NCBI GenBank assembly: GCA_019412865.1
Contig: DXOJ01000349.1
Coordinates: 1-12,249, forward strand
DNA from: Bacteroides sp.
Lineage (GTDB): Bacteria > Bacteroidota > Bacteroidia > Bacteroidales > Bacteroidaceae
Direction of reading: 5' to 3'
Length of the DNA stretch: 12,249 nucleotides
In this document: positions 1 to 8,498 of the stretch, one piece after another
Numbering within the stretch: the first letter of the stretch is position 1
Layout of the letters: the number at the start of each line of letters is the position of its first letter
Program-made: the position numbers and the translations under genes
The notes under the pieces: model-generated
Seen by the model: the letters and a program-made list of their open reading frames with translations, nothing else
Told to the model about the DNA's origin: nothing
Databases searched by the model: none

Positions 1-1409
1 GGATGATATACATCAACCACACTAAAACCTTTTTTGGCAGCCATATACATCAATTCCGGTATCAAATTATTTAATCTCTGACTAGCTCCTTGGAACTTTA
101 GACTAATATTTTTCTCTCTGAGAGGAGGAGGAGTTACGAAAATTAATTTTGTATCCGAACCTTTATACAGATTATGCATTTTTATCTTATTCAGAAGTTT
201 CTCAAAATTTAGTACAACCTCATTCTGCCTGGCTTCAAATATTCTTTTTGTATCATTAGTTCCTAAACACAAAATAATATAATCATACTTTTTCTTTTCA
301 ACTTGTGCCTGATCTAAATATGAATTGATATTTTTAAGTCCATTCAATCTTTCCTTACCATTATTGTCAAACCCAATAGTACGCCCGGCTTCTGAATAAT
401 TAATTATTGTAGATTCCGGTAACATCTTCTTCAGTTGTGCAACCCAACCATCTTTTTTCTGTCCATTAGAATCACCAATAGTCAGGATATTATATTTTAG
501 GTCTGTAATTTTATTGTAAGGTATCAAACCTAAAGCCTGAGGAATTTGATCATAATCACTCTCAAGAACTGTTAACTGTATGTTACTATACTTACGTATC
601 AAATAGACATCACAACCAAACATCCTTCTATTCTTTTTGCAGTCAAAATTACTACGTTCACCCAATAAATCAAATATTTCGTAACAAGATATAAGGCTAG
701 GATCATTAACCGCCTTCATCTTAATATCATCCATATTCAATATTCCATATTTTAACTCTCCAACTAATCGATTGTATATATTCAAAGACGGTGTAACAGA
801 AAGAGAATCTTTATCTCCCCCATTCATCTTAGCATAGATAAACAATCGGGCATCTTTACGCTTTTCAATCAAACATTGATGTTCTAAAGATAAATCTACA
901 TTCAGTGCTCCCCAAACCGAAAAAGATTTCACCGGATAGTTAAGATTCATGTAGCTTGCCAATGTCGCAACGCCACCTTTTCCTGAACCTATTATATGAA
1001 CATCATTGGGATTGGCATTAGTTTGTCTTAATGCATATCGAATTGCATCCTCAATATGGGCCAACATTTCAAGAATACTCACTACACTCACTTCTTGATT
1101 GACTTCTTCTAAATTCGGATGAATATAATTCCAGCCACGAGCTATAATTTCTTTGATTAAAGGATTCTTCTGTACAGAATCATTATTCCAAGTATCAAGA
1201 TTCACCACCAAAGGCTGAGGACTTTTGCAAATAGTCTTATACATAAGTGCTCGCCGAATAGTGCCATCTTTAACAGAAGGAATCTCCACGTTCCTCAGTG
1301 CAGAATCCCAATTAGTCTCCACTGCATTATCACAAATCATTTTATTTTGAGCAAACATTTGTAAAAATGACAAGCCCCCCAAAAGAAATATAAACGTAAT
1401 CTTTCTCAT
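1..1409 (-). CDS. Exported two-domain esterase: degenerate alpha/beta-hydrolase-like domain plus SGNH/GDSL hydrolase (3'-truncated)
   Basis: Reading the minus strand from ATG at 1409 gives 469 uninterrupted codons that run off the left edge, so the C-terminus is missing. Residues 1-21 form a signal peptide (MRK, hydrophobic core, cleavage near FAQ-N). Residues about 50-240 resemble an alpha/beta hydrolase: a GWNYIHPN stretch near 92-99 and a nucleophile-elbow-like IIGSGKGG at 139-146. Against the usual GxSxGG elbow the nucleophile slot (143) is Gly, so this domain is probably not catalytic. From about residue 305 an SGNH hydrolase begins: block I GDSN (Ser314), block II Gly342 in SEAGRT, block III GTND (Asn385). 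The catalytic Asp/His block is probably just outside the window. SGNH esterases in pectin loci usually remove acetyl groups, and that is the inferred role here; the substrate is not readable. The gene diverges from the GH2-GH28 operon. Confidence 0.8.
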   Translation of the reverse strand, partial: MRKITFIFLLGGLSFLQMFAQNKMICDNAVETNWDSALRNVEIPSVKDGTIRRALMYKTICKSPQPLVVNLDTWNNDSVQKNPLIKEIIARGWNYIHPNLEEVNQEVSVVSILEMLAHIEDAIRYALRQTNANPNDVHIIGSGKGGVATLASYMNLNYPVKSFSVWGALNVDLSLEHQCLIEKRKDARLFIYAKMNGGDKDSLSVTPSLNIYNRLVGELKYGILNMDDIKMKAVNDPSLISCYEIFDLLGERSNFDCKKNRRMFGCDVYLIRKYSNIQLTVLESDYDQIPQALGLIPYNKITDLKYNILTIGDSNGQKKDGWVAQLKKMLPESTIINYSEAGRTIGFDNNGKERLNGLKNINSYLDQAQVEKKKYDYIILCLGTNDTKRIFEARQNEVVLNFEKLLNKIKMHNLYKGSDTKLIFVTPPPLREKNISLKFQGASQRLNNLIPELMYMAAKKGFSVVDVYH

Positions 1410-1466
1410 GATTATTCTATTTTTACTAGCTTTCATTATTTTAGCTCTTACTATGCAAAAGAAGCG

Positions 1467-1474
1467 CAAATTTA
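1467..1474 (-). promoter_or_regulatory. Candidate Bacteroides -7 box for the esterase gene
   Basis: The minus strand reads TAAATTTG, an exact match to TAnnTTTG, 58 bases upstream of the esterase ATG. No TTTG lies at the expected -33 distance, so this is a single-box match in A+T-rich DNA and is only suggestive. Confidence 0.35.
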
Positions 1475-1609
1475 TGAATACAGCCTTAATCACCATACAT
1501 TTATATGTATTCCTGTTCAAAATATACCATCACCTGATTTTTGCGATTTGTTTTGCATCATAATACTTGTTTTCGTACTATATTACAGGAATAAGAGAAT
1601 ACAACGCCC

Positions 1610-1617
1610 TATATTTG
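1610..1617 (+). promoter_or_regulatory. Candidate Bacteroides -7 box for the GH2-GH28 operon
   Basis: The plus strand reads TATATTTG, an exact TAnnTTTG match, 40 bases upstream of the GH2 start, which would give a leader of roughly 35 nt. I see no clear -33 TTTG at 19-21 bp upstream, as might be expected of an activator-dependent promoter. The rest of this 248-bp divergent region is A+T-rich without other structure that I can support. Confidence 0.4.
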
Positions 1618-1657
1618 CCAATAAAAATTCTGCATAATAATTATAACTTAATAATTT

Positions 1658-3712
1658 ATGAAACACAAATTATCCACTTTATGCCTCGTTATTATCGGGC
1701 TCTTGTTCCATTCTTCTATCCTTGCAGAGAACCATCCTCGCACCTCTATTCTATTGGATAAAGGCTGGGGATATAAACCACTCACCAGTAATAAGAAAGA
1801 TGCATCACTTACTCCGGTAACCCTTCCTCACACTTGGAATGCGAATTATCTGGAAGGTACCACAACATACAATCGGGAAATGATGGTATATAAACGTGAT
1901 TTGGAAATTACTCCGGAAATGAAAGATAAACGACTTTTCCTCTATTTCGAAGGTGTCAATTCTGCCGCTGACATTTTCATAAATTACCGGACTGTAGGAC
2001 AACATCTAGGTGGCTACACGGCTTTTTGCTTCGAAATCACAGATTTTGTACAGAATGGTAATAATGATCTGGAAGTGTGGGTAAGCAATGCATATCGTAC
2101 AGACATCCTGCCAATTAGCGGAGACTTTAATATCTACGGTGGAATCCACCGTCCTTGTCATCTGATTATAACAGAAAAGAATTGCATCTCTCCTGTATTC
2201 TATGCCTCGCCAGGAGTGTTTATCCATCAGAATAGAATTACCAAGCAACAAGCCGAAATCTGTGTAGAGAGTATTCTTTCTTTAAAAGAAGTAAAATCCG
2301 GTCTGAAACTGAAAACAACCATCACAGATACTAATGGAAAAGAAGTGACCAGCAATATAACAGCAGTCAGTGAGGAGACCGTTAAACAGCCACTTACAAT
2401 CACTAATCCTATTCTTTGGAATGGAAAAGAGAATCCTTATTTATACAACGTATCAGTAGAACTATATGATGGCGACAAAGTAATTGATAAAGTAACTCAA
2501 AAAACGGGATTCCGCTACTTTCATGCTGACCCGGAAAAAGGTTTCTTCCTAAACGGAAAATACCTGAACCTCTATGGTTTCTGCCGTCATGAGGATGTAA
2601 AAGGTAAAGGAAGTGCTTTACAGCAAGAAGATTATGATAAAGACATAAGCCTGATAAAAGAAGTAGGTGCGACCGCTATGCGTTTGGCACATTATCCACA
2701 CGCAGAACCCATGTACGACTTATGCGATCAAAACGGAATTATATTATGGACAGAAATCCCGATGTGCGGTCCCGGCGGATATGCATATACCGGCTATTTA
2801 CACAATAAAGGATTCGAGGATAACGCCAGGCAATCCCTGAAAGAACTGGTATATCAAAAATTCAATCACCCTTCTATTTGTTTTTGGGGAATATTCAATG
2901 AGCTATTGATTACCGACAATAAGAAATTTCAAGAATATGATAATCCGGTTCCTTTTGTTAGAGAAATTAATGAATTGTATAAAAAACTGGATCCGTCCCG
3001 TCTGACTGCTTTTGCAACTTGTGTAGACCAAACTAATTATCTGGGTTGTTCCGATCTTATTGCTTGGAATAAATATTTCGGTTGGAAAACCTCTCAACAA
3101 TCTGCCGAAAAGTTTTTTGATGATGTAAAAAAGAACTCTAATAACCAGCCAGTGGGAGTATCGGAATATGGAGCCGGCGCCAGTATCCATCAACACGCAT
3201 GTCCCCTCGACCATAATACCCAACGTCCTAAAAGAGAACATCCTGAAGAATATCAGGCAATCTGTCACGAAGGTTATTGGACAGCATTTACCGAACGCCC
3301 CTATTTATGGGCTAAGTTTATCTGGCAATTCGCAGATGCACAATCCTCTATCCGACAGGAAGGAGATACAGATGGTATTAACGACAAAGGTACTATTACC
3401 TATGATCGCAAAGTAAAAAAAGATGTCTTCTACTTTTATAAAGCGAACTGGAATTCGAAACCGATGCTCTACATTTGTAGCCGTAGATTCACCGAACGTA
3501 CTAATCCAAACACGTTAGTCAAAGTATATAGCAACCTAAATGAGGCAACTCTGTATCTTAATGACAAAAAAATCGGTAAACAGAAAAAAGATAAGGTTAA
3601 CCGGATCATATGGGATAATATAACCCTTTCTCCCGGAGAAAATGTCATTCGTGTAGAAGGGAAGTCCGGAAAAGAAATATTGAATGATACTTGTATATGG
3701 ACACTTAAATAA
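1658..3712 (+). CDS. Exported glycoside hydrolase family 2 (beta-galactosidase/beta-glucuronidase type)
   Basis: A 684-residue retaining exo-glycosidase with the standard GH2 order. Residues 1-23 are a signal peptide (cleavage near ILA-E). About 30-180 is the jelly-roll sugar-binding domain (HTWN, VYKRDLEI, YFEGVNSAADIFIN). About 190-285 is an Ig-like domain. About 290-580 is the TIM barrel, and about 600-684 a C-terminal Ig-like domain. Classic GH2 landmarks are present: GFCRHED near the barrel start, RLAHYPH, TEIP, the acid/base Glu415 in GIFNELL, and the nucleophile Glu503 in VSEYGAG. It is the first gene of a two-gene operon, 14 bp before the GH28. In a rhamnogalacturonan cluster a beta-galactosidase that removes galactan side-chain residues is the most economical reading, but beta-glucuronidase or another beta-glycosidase activity cannot be excluded. 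The ATG at 1658 is chosen because the signal peptide starts immediately there. Location is probably periplasmic. Confidence 0.9.
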   Translation: MKHKLSTLCLVIIGLLFHSSILAENHPRTSILLDKGWGYKPLTSNKKDASLTPVTLPHTWNANYLEGTTTYNREMMVYKRDLEITPEMKDKRLFLYFEGVNSAADIFINYRTVGQHLGGYTAFCFEITDFVQNGNNDLEVWVSNAYRTDILPISGDFNIYGGIHRPCHLIITEKNCISPVFYASPGVFIHQNRITKQQAEICVESILSLKEVKSGLKLKTTITDTNGKEVTSNITAVSEETVKQPLTITNPILWNGKENPYLYNVSVELYDGDKVIDKVTQKTGFRYFHADPEKGFFLNGKYLNLYGFCRHEDVKGKGSALQQEDYDKDISLIKEVGATAMRLAHYPHAEPMYDLCDQNGIILWTEIPMCGPGGYAYTGYLHNKGFEDNARQSLKELVYQKFNHPSICFWGIFNELLITDNKKFQEYDNPVPFVREINELYKKLDPSRLTAFATCVDQTNYLGCSDLIAWNKYFGWKTSQQSAEKFFDDVKKNSNNQPVGVSEYGAGASIHQHACPLDHNTQRPKREHPEEYQAICHEGYWTAFTERPYLWAKFIWQFADAQSSIRQEGDTDGINDKGTITYDRKVKKDVFYFYKANWNSKPMLYICSRRFTERTNPNTLVKVYSNLNEATLYLNDKKIGKQKKDKVNRIIWDNITLSPGENVIRVEGKSGKEILNDTCIWTLK

Positions 3713-3726
3713 ACTTCTTGATAGTT

Positions 3727-5337
3727 ATGAGAATTTATAAACCGTATTTATTAATGGCTTTGACACTTCCCTTTTTGTCAGTCTCTTGTCAGCCTCAAGT
3801 CGAATCTGCAAAGATTGTAACTATAGATAAGGTAGGCGCCATTGCCATGCCGGAAGAAATTGCCCCTATTGGCAAAATACCGTTTCAGATGCCTGATCTT
3901 AAAAGGCCTGTCTTTCCTGAATTGACAGTCAACATATCAGATAAGGGAGCCAAAGCAGATGAACCTATCACTCTTATTGTCAATCAAACGATCATGGACG
4001 TTCACAATCGAGGGGGGGGGACTGTCGTCATCCCCAAAGGGAAATGGAAATCAGGGCGTATTGTGCTAAAAAGCAATGTGAACCTCCACTTAGAAGACGA
4101 AGCCGAAATAGAATTTCCCGGAACCGTAGAAAGTTATTTACCTGCAGTGTTCACTCGCCACGAAGGAATTGAAATTATGGGAGCCGGGGCATTCATCTAT
4201 GCAAATGGAGAAAATAATATAGCTGTGACCGGCAAGGGCATTATTTATGGTCCAGCTATGAATGCGGAGATCAGACAACTACCTAATGGAAATACTGTAG
4301 TTGAAAATGACATATCGTCAACCACTCCGGTAGCGCAACGAATATTTGACGGTATGAACGGAAGGGGATTCTATCGCCCAAAAACAATCTCGCCCATTAA
4401 CTGTACTAATGTATTGGTTGAAGGTATTACTATGGAACGCAGCGCATTCTGGAACATCTGTCCGATTTACTGTGAAAATGTAATAATCCGTGGTATTACT
4501 GTAAATTCGATTGGAGTTCCCAGTGGCGATGGTATCGACATTGAATCCTGTAAGAATGTACTGATAGAATACTCCACACTCAATTGTGGAGATGATTGCT
4601 TCACTTTAAAAGCCGGACGCGCTGAGGATGGACTACGTGTAGGTAAGGCTACCGAGAATGTCGTAATCCGCTATTCATTGGCCAAAGACGGACATGGTGG
4701 CATTACTTGTGGAAGTGAAACTGCAGGTGGAATAGAGAATATTTACCTACATGACTGTGTGTTCGATGGAACACAAGTAGGAATACGGTTTAAAACCCGC
4801 CGCAATCGAGCCGGAGGAGTATCTGATATTCTATATGAAAATATACGCATGACGAATGTAGGAGAAGCTTTTAAGTGGGATTTGCTTGGCAGCAAACGAT
4901 ATATGGGAGAATTGGCCAGTCGCATTCCACCAAGAGCTGTGAACAGACTGACTCCTGTCATAAAAGATATAAAGATAAGGAACTTTATTGTAGAATCAGC
5001 CCATAAAGTATTAAGCATCAATGGCATTCCGGAAGTACCCTGTAGCAATATTCTTATTGAGAACGGCAAAATCAACAGTCAAGAACTCATTACTGCAATG
5101 AATGATGTTAACGGATTTATCTTACGTAATCTGGAAATCAACTCACAAGATAATAAAATTAGTATTTTGGACGGACAAAATATCCTATTCGACAATGTAC
5201 TTTTTACAGTTCCAGCGGGAGAATTATATACCAACATTAGAGGTGAAAAATCTAGAAATATTGTTTATCAAGACGAGAAATCAAAAATAATATGTACACA
5301 TGAAAAAACAATAAAGGTAAAACAACTTACTCATTAA
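3727..5337 (+). CDS. GH28 exo-polygalacturonase / rhamnogalacturonan galacturonohydrolase, probable lipoprotein
   Basis: A 536-residue protein from ATG 3727. An in-frame TTG at 3718 would add three residues, but the ATG directly precedes a lipoprotein-type signal (MRIYKPY, hydrophobic stretch, SVSC with Cys21). Around residues 50-165 is the typical GH28 N-terminal segment with GGGTVVIPKGKW, then the right-handed parallel beta-helix. Active-site motifs: SGDGID (Asp268, at the position of the usual NTD), CGDD (Asp289/Asp290), GHGG (His323) and RFK (Arg354/Lys356, in place of RIK). GH28 enzymes hydrolyse alpha-linked GalA by inversion. Beside GH105 and PL11, release of GalA from RG-I or homogalacturonan oligosaccharides is the likely job. 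No run of acidic residues follows the Cys, so the surface-export signal of Bacteroides lipoproteins is not obvious and a periplasmic-facing anchor is possible. It shares the operon with the upstream GH2 and ends before an intrinsic terminator. Confidence 0.9.
   Translation: MRIYKPYLLMALTLPFLSVSCQPQVESAKIVTIDKVGAIAMPEEIAPIGKIPFQMPDLKRPVFPELTVNISDKGAKADEPITLIVNQTIMDVHNRGGGTVVIPKGKWKSGRIVLKSNVNLHLEDEAEIEFPGTVESYLPAVFTRHEGIEIMGAGAFIYANGENNIAVTGKGIIYGPAMNAEIRQLPNGNTVVENDISSTTPVAQRIFDGMNGRGFYRPKTISPINCTNVLVEGITMERSAFWNICPIYCENVIIRGITVNSIGVPSGDGIDIESCKNVLIEYSTLNCGDDCFTLKAGRAEDGLRVGKATENVVIRYSLAKDGHGGITCGSETAGGIENIYLHDCVFDGTQVGIRFKTRRNRAGGVSDILYENIRMTNVGEAFKWDLLGSKRYMGELASRIPPRAVNRLTPVIKDIKIRNFIVESAHKVLSINGIPEVPCSNILIENGKINSQELITAMNDVNGFILRNLEINSQDNKISILDGQNILFDNVLFTVPAGELYTNIRGEKSRNIVYQDEKSKIICTHEKTIKVKQLTH
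4012..4020 (+). repeat. Homopolymer run of nine G within the GH28 gene
   Basis: Nine consecutive G encode three Gly of the NRGGGTVVIP stretch early in GH28. The frame is intact here. Runs this long are prone to replication slippage and to sequencing error. A change of one base would frameshift the protein near residue 97. Confidence 0.85.
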
Positions 5338-5374
5338 TTAAGATATTCCCCTCTCTTATCAGTTTTCAATAGGT

Positions 5375-5408
5375 AAGGGCTTCTCAAACAAAATGAGGAG
5401 CCCTTTTT
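5375..5408 (+). terminator. Intrinsic terminator after GH28
   Basis: Stem GGGCTTCTCA (5377-5386) pairs with TGAGGAGCCC (5394-5403) with one G-U pair, around a 7-nt loop AACAAAA. A T run follows at 5404-5408, and two flanking A-T pairs can extend the stem. It lies 37 bp past the GH28 stop in the 150-bp convergent gap. On the minus strand the hairpin also forms but is followed by only TT, so it would be a weaker terminator for the GH105-GH2 operon. Confidence 0.85.
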
Positions 5409-5487
5409 ATTAGTCTTCAAAGAATAAACCCCAACCAATTCAAATTAAAGAACTAGCCGGGGCAACCTTAAACAAACACAATCCTAT

Positions 5488-8463
5488 TTATTTCTTTAGT
5501 GTTTCCAAAAATTCAACTTCCACTATTCTCAATTCATTATTTGTTTTTTCACCGCCTTTTACCCTAAGAAGGTCAAGATCACCAGCATTAGGCTCAACAA
5601 CTTCCACTATTTGTCCGAAAGCATCCGATTCTTTTGCCTCTCCCTTCAACTTGATAGTTATTTTATCCGTTCGTACAGGCTTGACAGATAGATGAATATA
5701 CCCCAAACTCTTTTCCGTATTTCCACTCCAAACAAGTTTATCATCTGCAAAAATCTCCAAAGGATAAGAACGTTTCCGCCAACCAGTCAATTTAATGCAA
5801 ATATCATCTATTTCTGCTTTTCTCTCCAAATGATAAGTAATCCATGCCGTACTCAATTTTCCATCATTTTTCCATTCACTTAATTCGTTACTATCATAAC
5901 TATAAATAGCCTGTTCACTATTTATTCCGGCAATAGCGGATTTTATTCCTACGTCTACTTTTGAGTCCTGATAAGAAGGAGTCAACGGGGTTTCACCACG
6001 GTCAAACCGACTAATCAACTTTTCACTTGGAAAAAACGTGCTAAGTCCGTCCTTTACTTCAACAGGATTAGAGGTTAATGATAGCTCTGCTGAAGGTAAA
6101 CCAGCTGTCGTAGCCCTTACCATGATATTACCCGCCTGTTCAGTCGAACGAATCAAAGTTCTTGTTATACCACACTCGACAGGAAGCTCTTTAGCCAATA
6201 CATAATTGTCTGTAGCTTGCGCAATGCCTCCACGCCATTCGGCAGGTCCTTGCAAATCAAATTTAATCATATTATCAGCAAGCGGACATCTATCACCATT
6301 CGCATCTACAACCTCAACCTGCAGTATAGCCAAGTCAGCCCCATCTGCAAAAAGTCCCTTTGGTCCATGCATAAATGTGAGTTTCAGATGATGAGGTTCT
6401 CCTATCGTTTTTATAGAATAACGGCTCAATTCTTTGTTATTCTCGCCATAGCTCACTGCTTCAATTATTCCTTTCTCCCACTGGACAGAATCAAACGTAA
6501 ATAAAAAACGATAATCCTGTTTGCCGAAGCCCTTTGATTTACCATTTACAAATAATTCTACTTTATCACCTGAAGAAACCACATACACAGGTTTAATCAC
6601 TTTAGATGTATAATTCCAGTGACCAATGATATATGTATGTTCCTTTTCCGTATCAACCCAACCGTCCCACATGGCTTTATGAGCAAAAAATCCATCTTTA
6701 GGTATTCTCAACGGATCCACGACTCCACTCCGGCGATAATTTTCTTCACCACGACTATGCGTCTGTGTGTCCGAGAAAATAATTTTAGCACCACCGGAGC
6801 TAACTCTCCTTCCGGTACCCGGCCGTTCACGCCAATAATCATACCAACGCCGAATCAATTCTACAGCAAACATATCTTGATTATGATTATAGGCACTTGC
6901 ATCCTGCCCTCTATACAAAGGTCCTGCTCCTTCCTTATGAAAAGGATAGCTATATTCATCCCAATACTTACGCAGACCTTCATCACGACAATATTCGGTG
7001 GCAAACATCGGATGATGCTCACTCTTATTTATATAAAGCATTTCACCGCCCCATTCAGCTTCACGGATATCCAGCATCTCACGAGAACCTATTGCTCTTC
7101 CCCCATAAGGATCGTACATATCACGAATAGCTATCATTTCAAGCATATGTTCACGACTTATAGACTCATTACCTGATTCGTAAAACAATATACTCGGATT
7201 ATTCTTAAAGTAGATGATAGCATCACGCATTAGCTCCAAACGCTGTCCCCACCAACGGCCAACGGCATCTTTTTCTGCATCTCCGGCAGGCATTACCTGT
7301 ATCACTCCTACTCTGTCACATGATTCAACATCTTGCTTCCAAGGTGTAACATGCATCCATCTAAAGAAATTCGCATTATGCTCAATCAACAAGCCATTAG
7401 AATAGTCACTCATCCAAGGTGGTACCGATATGCCTACTCCCGGCCATTCATTACTTGTACGCTGGGCGTATCCTTTCATTTGCAAAACCCGGTCATTCAG
7501 CCATATCTTTCCGCCACTAAAACGAGTCTTTCTGAAACCTGTTTTAGTTACTACTTCGTCAACAATCCTGTTATCCACTATCAACCTTGTCTTTACATCA
7601 TAAAGATAACCATATCCCCAACTCCAGAAATGCAGATTTTCCAATTCTTTGGCAGCTTTTAGCTTTACTGTCTCTTTAGATTTTACTATCACCGGAGCAC
7701 TTTTAAAAGTACTTACCCAATTGCCGTCGTAATCATATACACATACTTCATAGCTTACATTGCACGATTTATCATATTCGTTACGTACTTCAGATTCTGC
7801 ATTAACAAATGCTTTACGGCTCTTAGTACATATATCTGTCGCATAGATATACACTCCTGTCGTTCGTAAGTTACTATACAAAGGTAATGTTTGGTATAAC
7901 TTATCCGTGATATGCAGCCATACGTTTTTAGGAATACCTCCGTAATTAACATTAAAGTTATTGTCGTTCCATTGATATCGACTGCCGGTAGCCCGCTCCT
8001 TATACTTCCAATCATTATCAGTACGTACAGCTATTACATTCTCCCCAGTAAAATTTAAATACGGTGTCAGATCAAAGCCTACAGCCATTACTCCATTTTC
8101 ATGTAGCCCAATATGTTTACCATTCAAATAAAAATCGGCTCCCTGACGTACTCCTTCAAACTCTATAAATACTTTTTTCCCCTTGGCTGTTTTCGGTAGC
8201 TTAAAATGTTTACGATACCAGGAAACGGTATCTGTCATTTCTTTAATAGCAACTTTAAAAGCCTCATCTTCATTAAAAGCGCGAGGCAGAGTTATTTTCT
8301 TCCAATCCTTATCAGTAAAAAATAACTTTTCTCCTCCCTGAACATCACCAATATGCAATAACCATTGAGAATTAAAATTGTATTTCTCTCTATTATTAGC
8401 CCCCAGTAGCATAGGTATCAGCAGTAAGAGAAATAATAACTTCAAAACTTTAAATCTTCCCAT
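5488..8463 (-). CDS. Large divergent GH2 glycosidase with extra C-terminal beta-domains
   Basis: 991 residues from ATG at 8463. Residues 1-22 are a signal peptide (cleavage near LLGA-N). About 25-195 is the GH2 sugar-binding jelly roll (WYRKHFKL, FIEFEGVRQGADFYLNG), about 205-315 Ig-like, and about 318-615 the TIM barrel. About 620-685 is an Ig-like DUF4982-type domain (VYVVSSGDKVELFVNGKSKG) and about 690-805 another Ig-like module. About 830-991 is a beta-sandwich that looks like an F5/8 type C/discoidin-like domain. The acid/base is Glu433 in YESGNES; the nucleophile is probably Glu490 in FATEY, only 57 residues later. The canonical NRHE segment at the barrel start reads AQRTSNEW, and the HYP segment reads MHVTPW. 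It is therefore a divergent GH2 whose substrate cannot be assumed to be beta-galactose. It follows the GH105 gene by 35 bp, so the two are probably co-transcribed and may act on the same RG-I oligosaccharides. Confidence 0.85.
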   Translation of the reverse strand: MGRFKVLKLLFLLLLIPMLLGANNREKYNFNSQWLLHIGDVQGGEKLFFTDKDWKKITLPRAFNEDEAFKVAIKEMTDTVSWYRKHFKLPKTAKGKKVFIEFEGVRQGADFYLNGKHIGLHENGVMAVGFDLTPYLNFTGENVIAVRTDNDWKYKERATGSRYQWNDNNFNVNYGGIPKNVWLHITDKLYQTLPLYSNLRTTGVYIYATDICTKSRKAFVNAESEVRNEYDKSCNVSYEVCVYDYDGNWVSTFKSAPVIVKSKETVKLKAAKELENLHFWSWGYGYLYDVKTRLIVDNRIVDEVVTKTGFRKTRFSGGKIWLNDRVLQMKGYAQRTSNEWPGVGISVPPWMSDYSNGLLIEHNANFFRWMHVTPWKQDVESCDRVGVIQVMPAGDAEKDAVGRWWGQRLELMRDAIIYFKNNPSILFYESGNESISREHMLEMIAIRDMYDPYGGRAIGSREMLDIREAEWGGEMLYINKSEHHPMFATEYCRDEGLRKYWDEYSYPFHKEGAGPLYRGQDASAYNHNQDMFAVELIRRWYDYWRERPGTGRRVSSGGAKIIFSDTQTHSRGEENYRRSGVVDPLRIPKDGFFAHKAMWDGWVDTEKEHTYIIGHWNYTSKVIKPVYVVSSGDKVELFVNGKSKGFGKQDYRFLFTFDSVQWEKGIIEAVSYGENNKELSRYSIKTIGEPHHLKLTFMHGPKGLFADGADLAILQVEVVDANGDRCPLADNMIKFDLQGPAEWRGGIAQATDNYVLAKELPVECGITRTLIRSTEQAGNIMVRATTAGLPSAELSLTSNPVEVKDGLSTFFPSEKLISRFDRGETPLTPSYQDSKVDVGIKSAIAGINSEQAIYSYDSNELSEWKNDGKLSTAWITYHLERKAEIDDICIKLTGWRKRSYPLEIFADDKLVWSGNTEKSLGYIHLSVKPVRTDKITIKLKGEAKESDAFGQIVEVVEPNAGDLDLLRVKGGEKTNNELRIVEVEFLETLKK

Positions 8464-8498
8464 ACTTCAAAATATCAATGTTTTATCAAGTTTTATCA

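Noticed and set aside
3..14. DVYH at residues 466-469 as the SGNH Asp/His block
   Set aside because: It fits DxxH literally, but in related SGNH esterases this D-x-Y strand precedes the true DG-x-HP block by some 15-25 residues, which would lie beyond the window edge.
1567..1761. 64-codon plus-strand ORF overlapping the GH2 start
   Set aside because: It overlaps the GH2 signal-peptide region in another frame, has no recognisable domain, and spans the likely promoter and leader of the real gene.
2903..3268. 121-codon minus-strand ORF opposite the GH2 at 1658-3712
   Set aside because: It is antisense to the strongly conserved GH2 catalytic region and shows no domain or signal of its own.
3718..3726. 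TTG start for GH28 at 3718
   Set aside because: The ATG at 3727 directly precedes the lipoprotein signal; the TTG would only add M-I-V and lies closer to the upstream stop.
6619..7176. 185-codon plus-strand ORF opposite the large GH2 gene
   Set aside because: It is antisense to the GH2 barrel, with low-complexity Ile/Thr/Pro-rich composition expected of a shadow frame.
7700..7711. Palindrome ACTTTTAAAAGT resembling the array half-sites
   Set aside because: It lies inside the GH2 coding sequence, lacks the CC/GG flanks of the array units, and is expected by chance in A+T-rich DNA.
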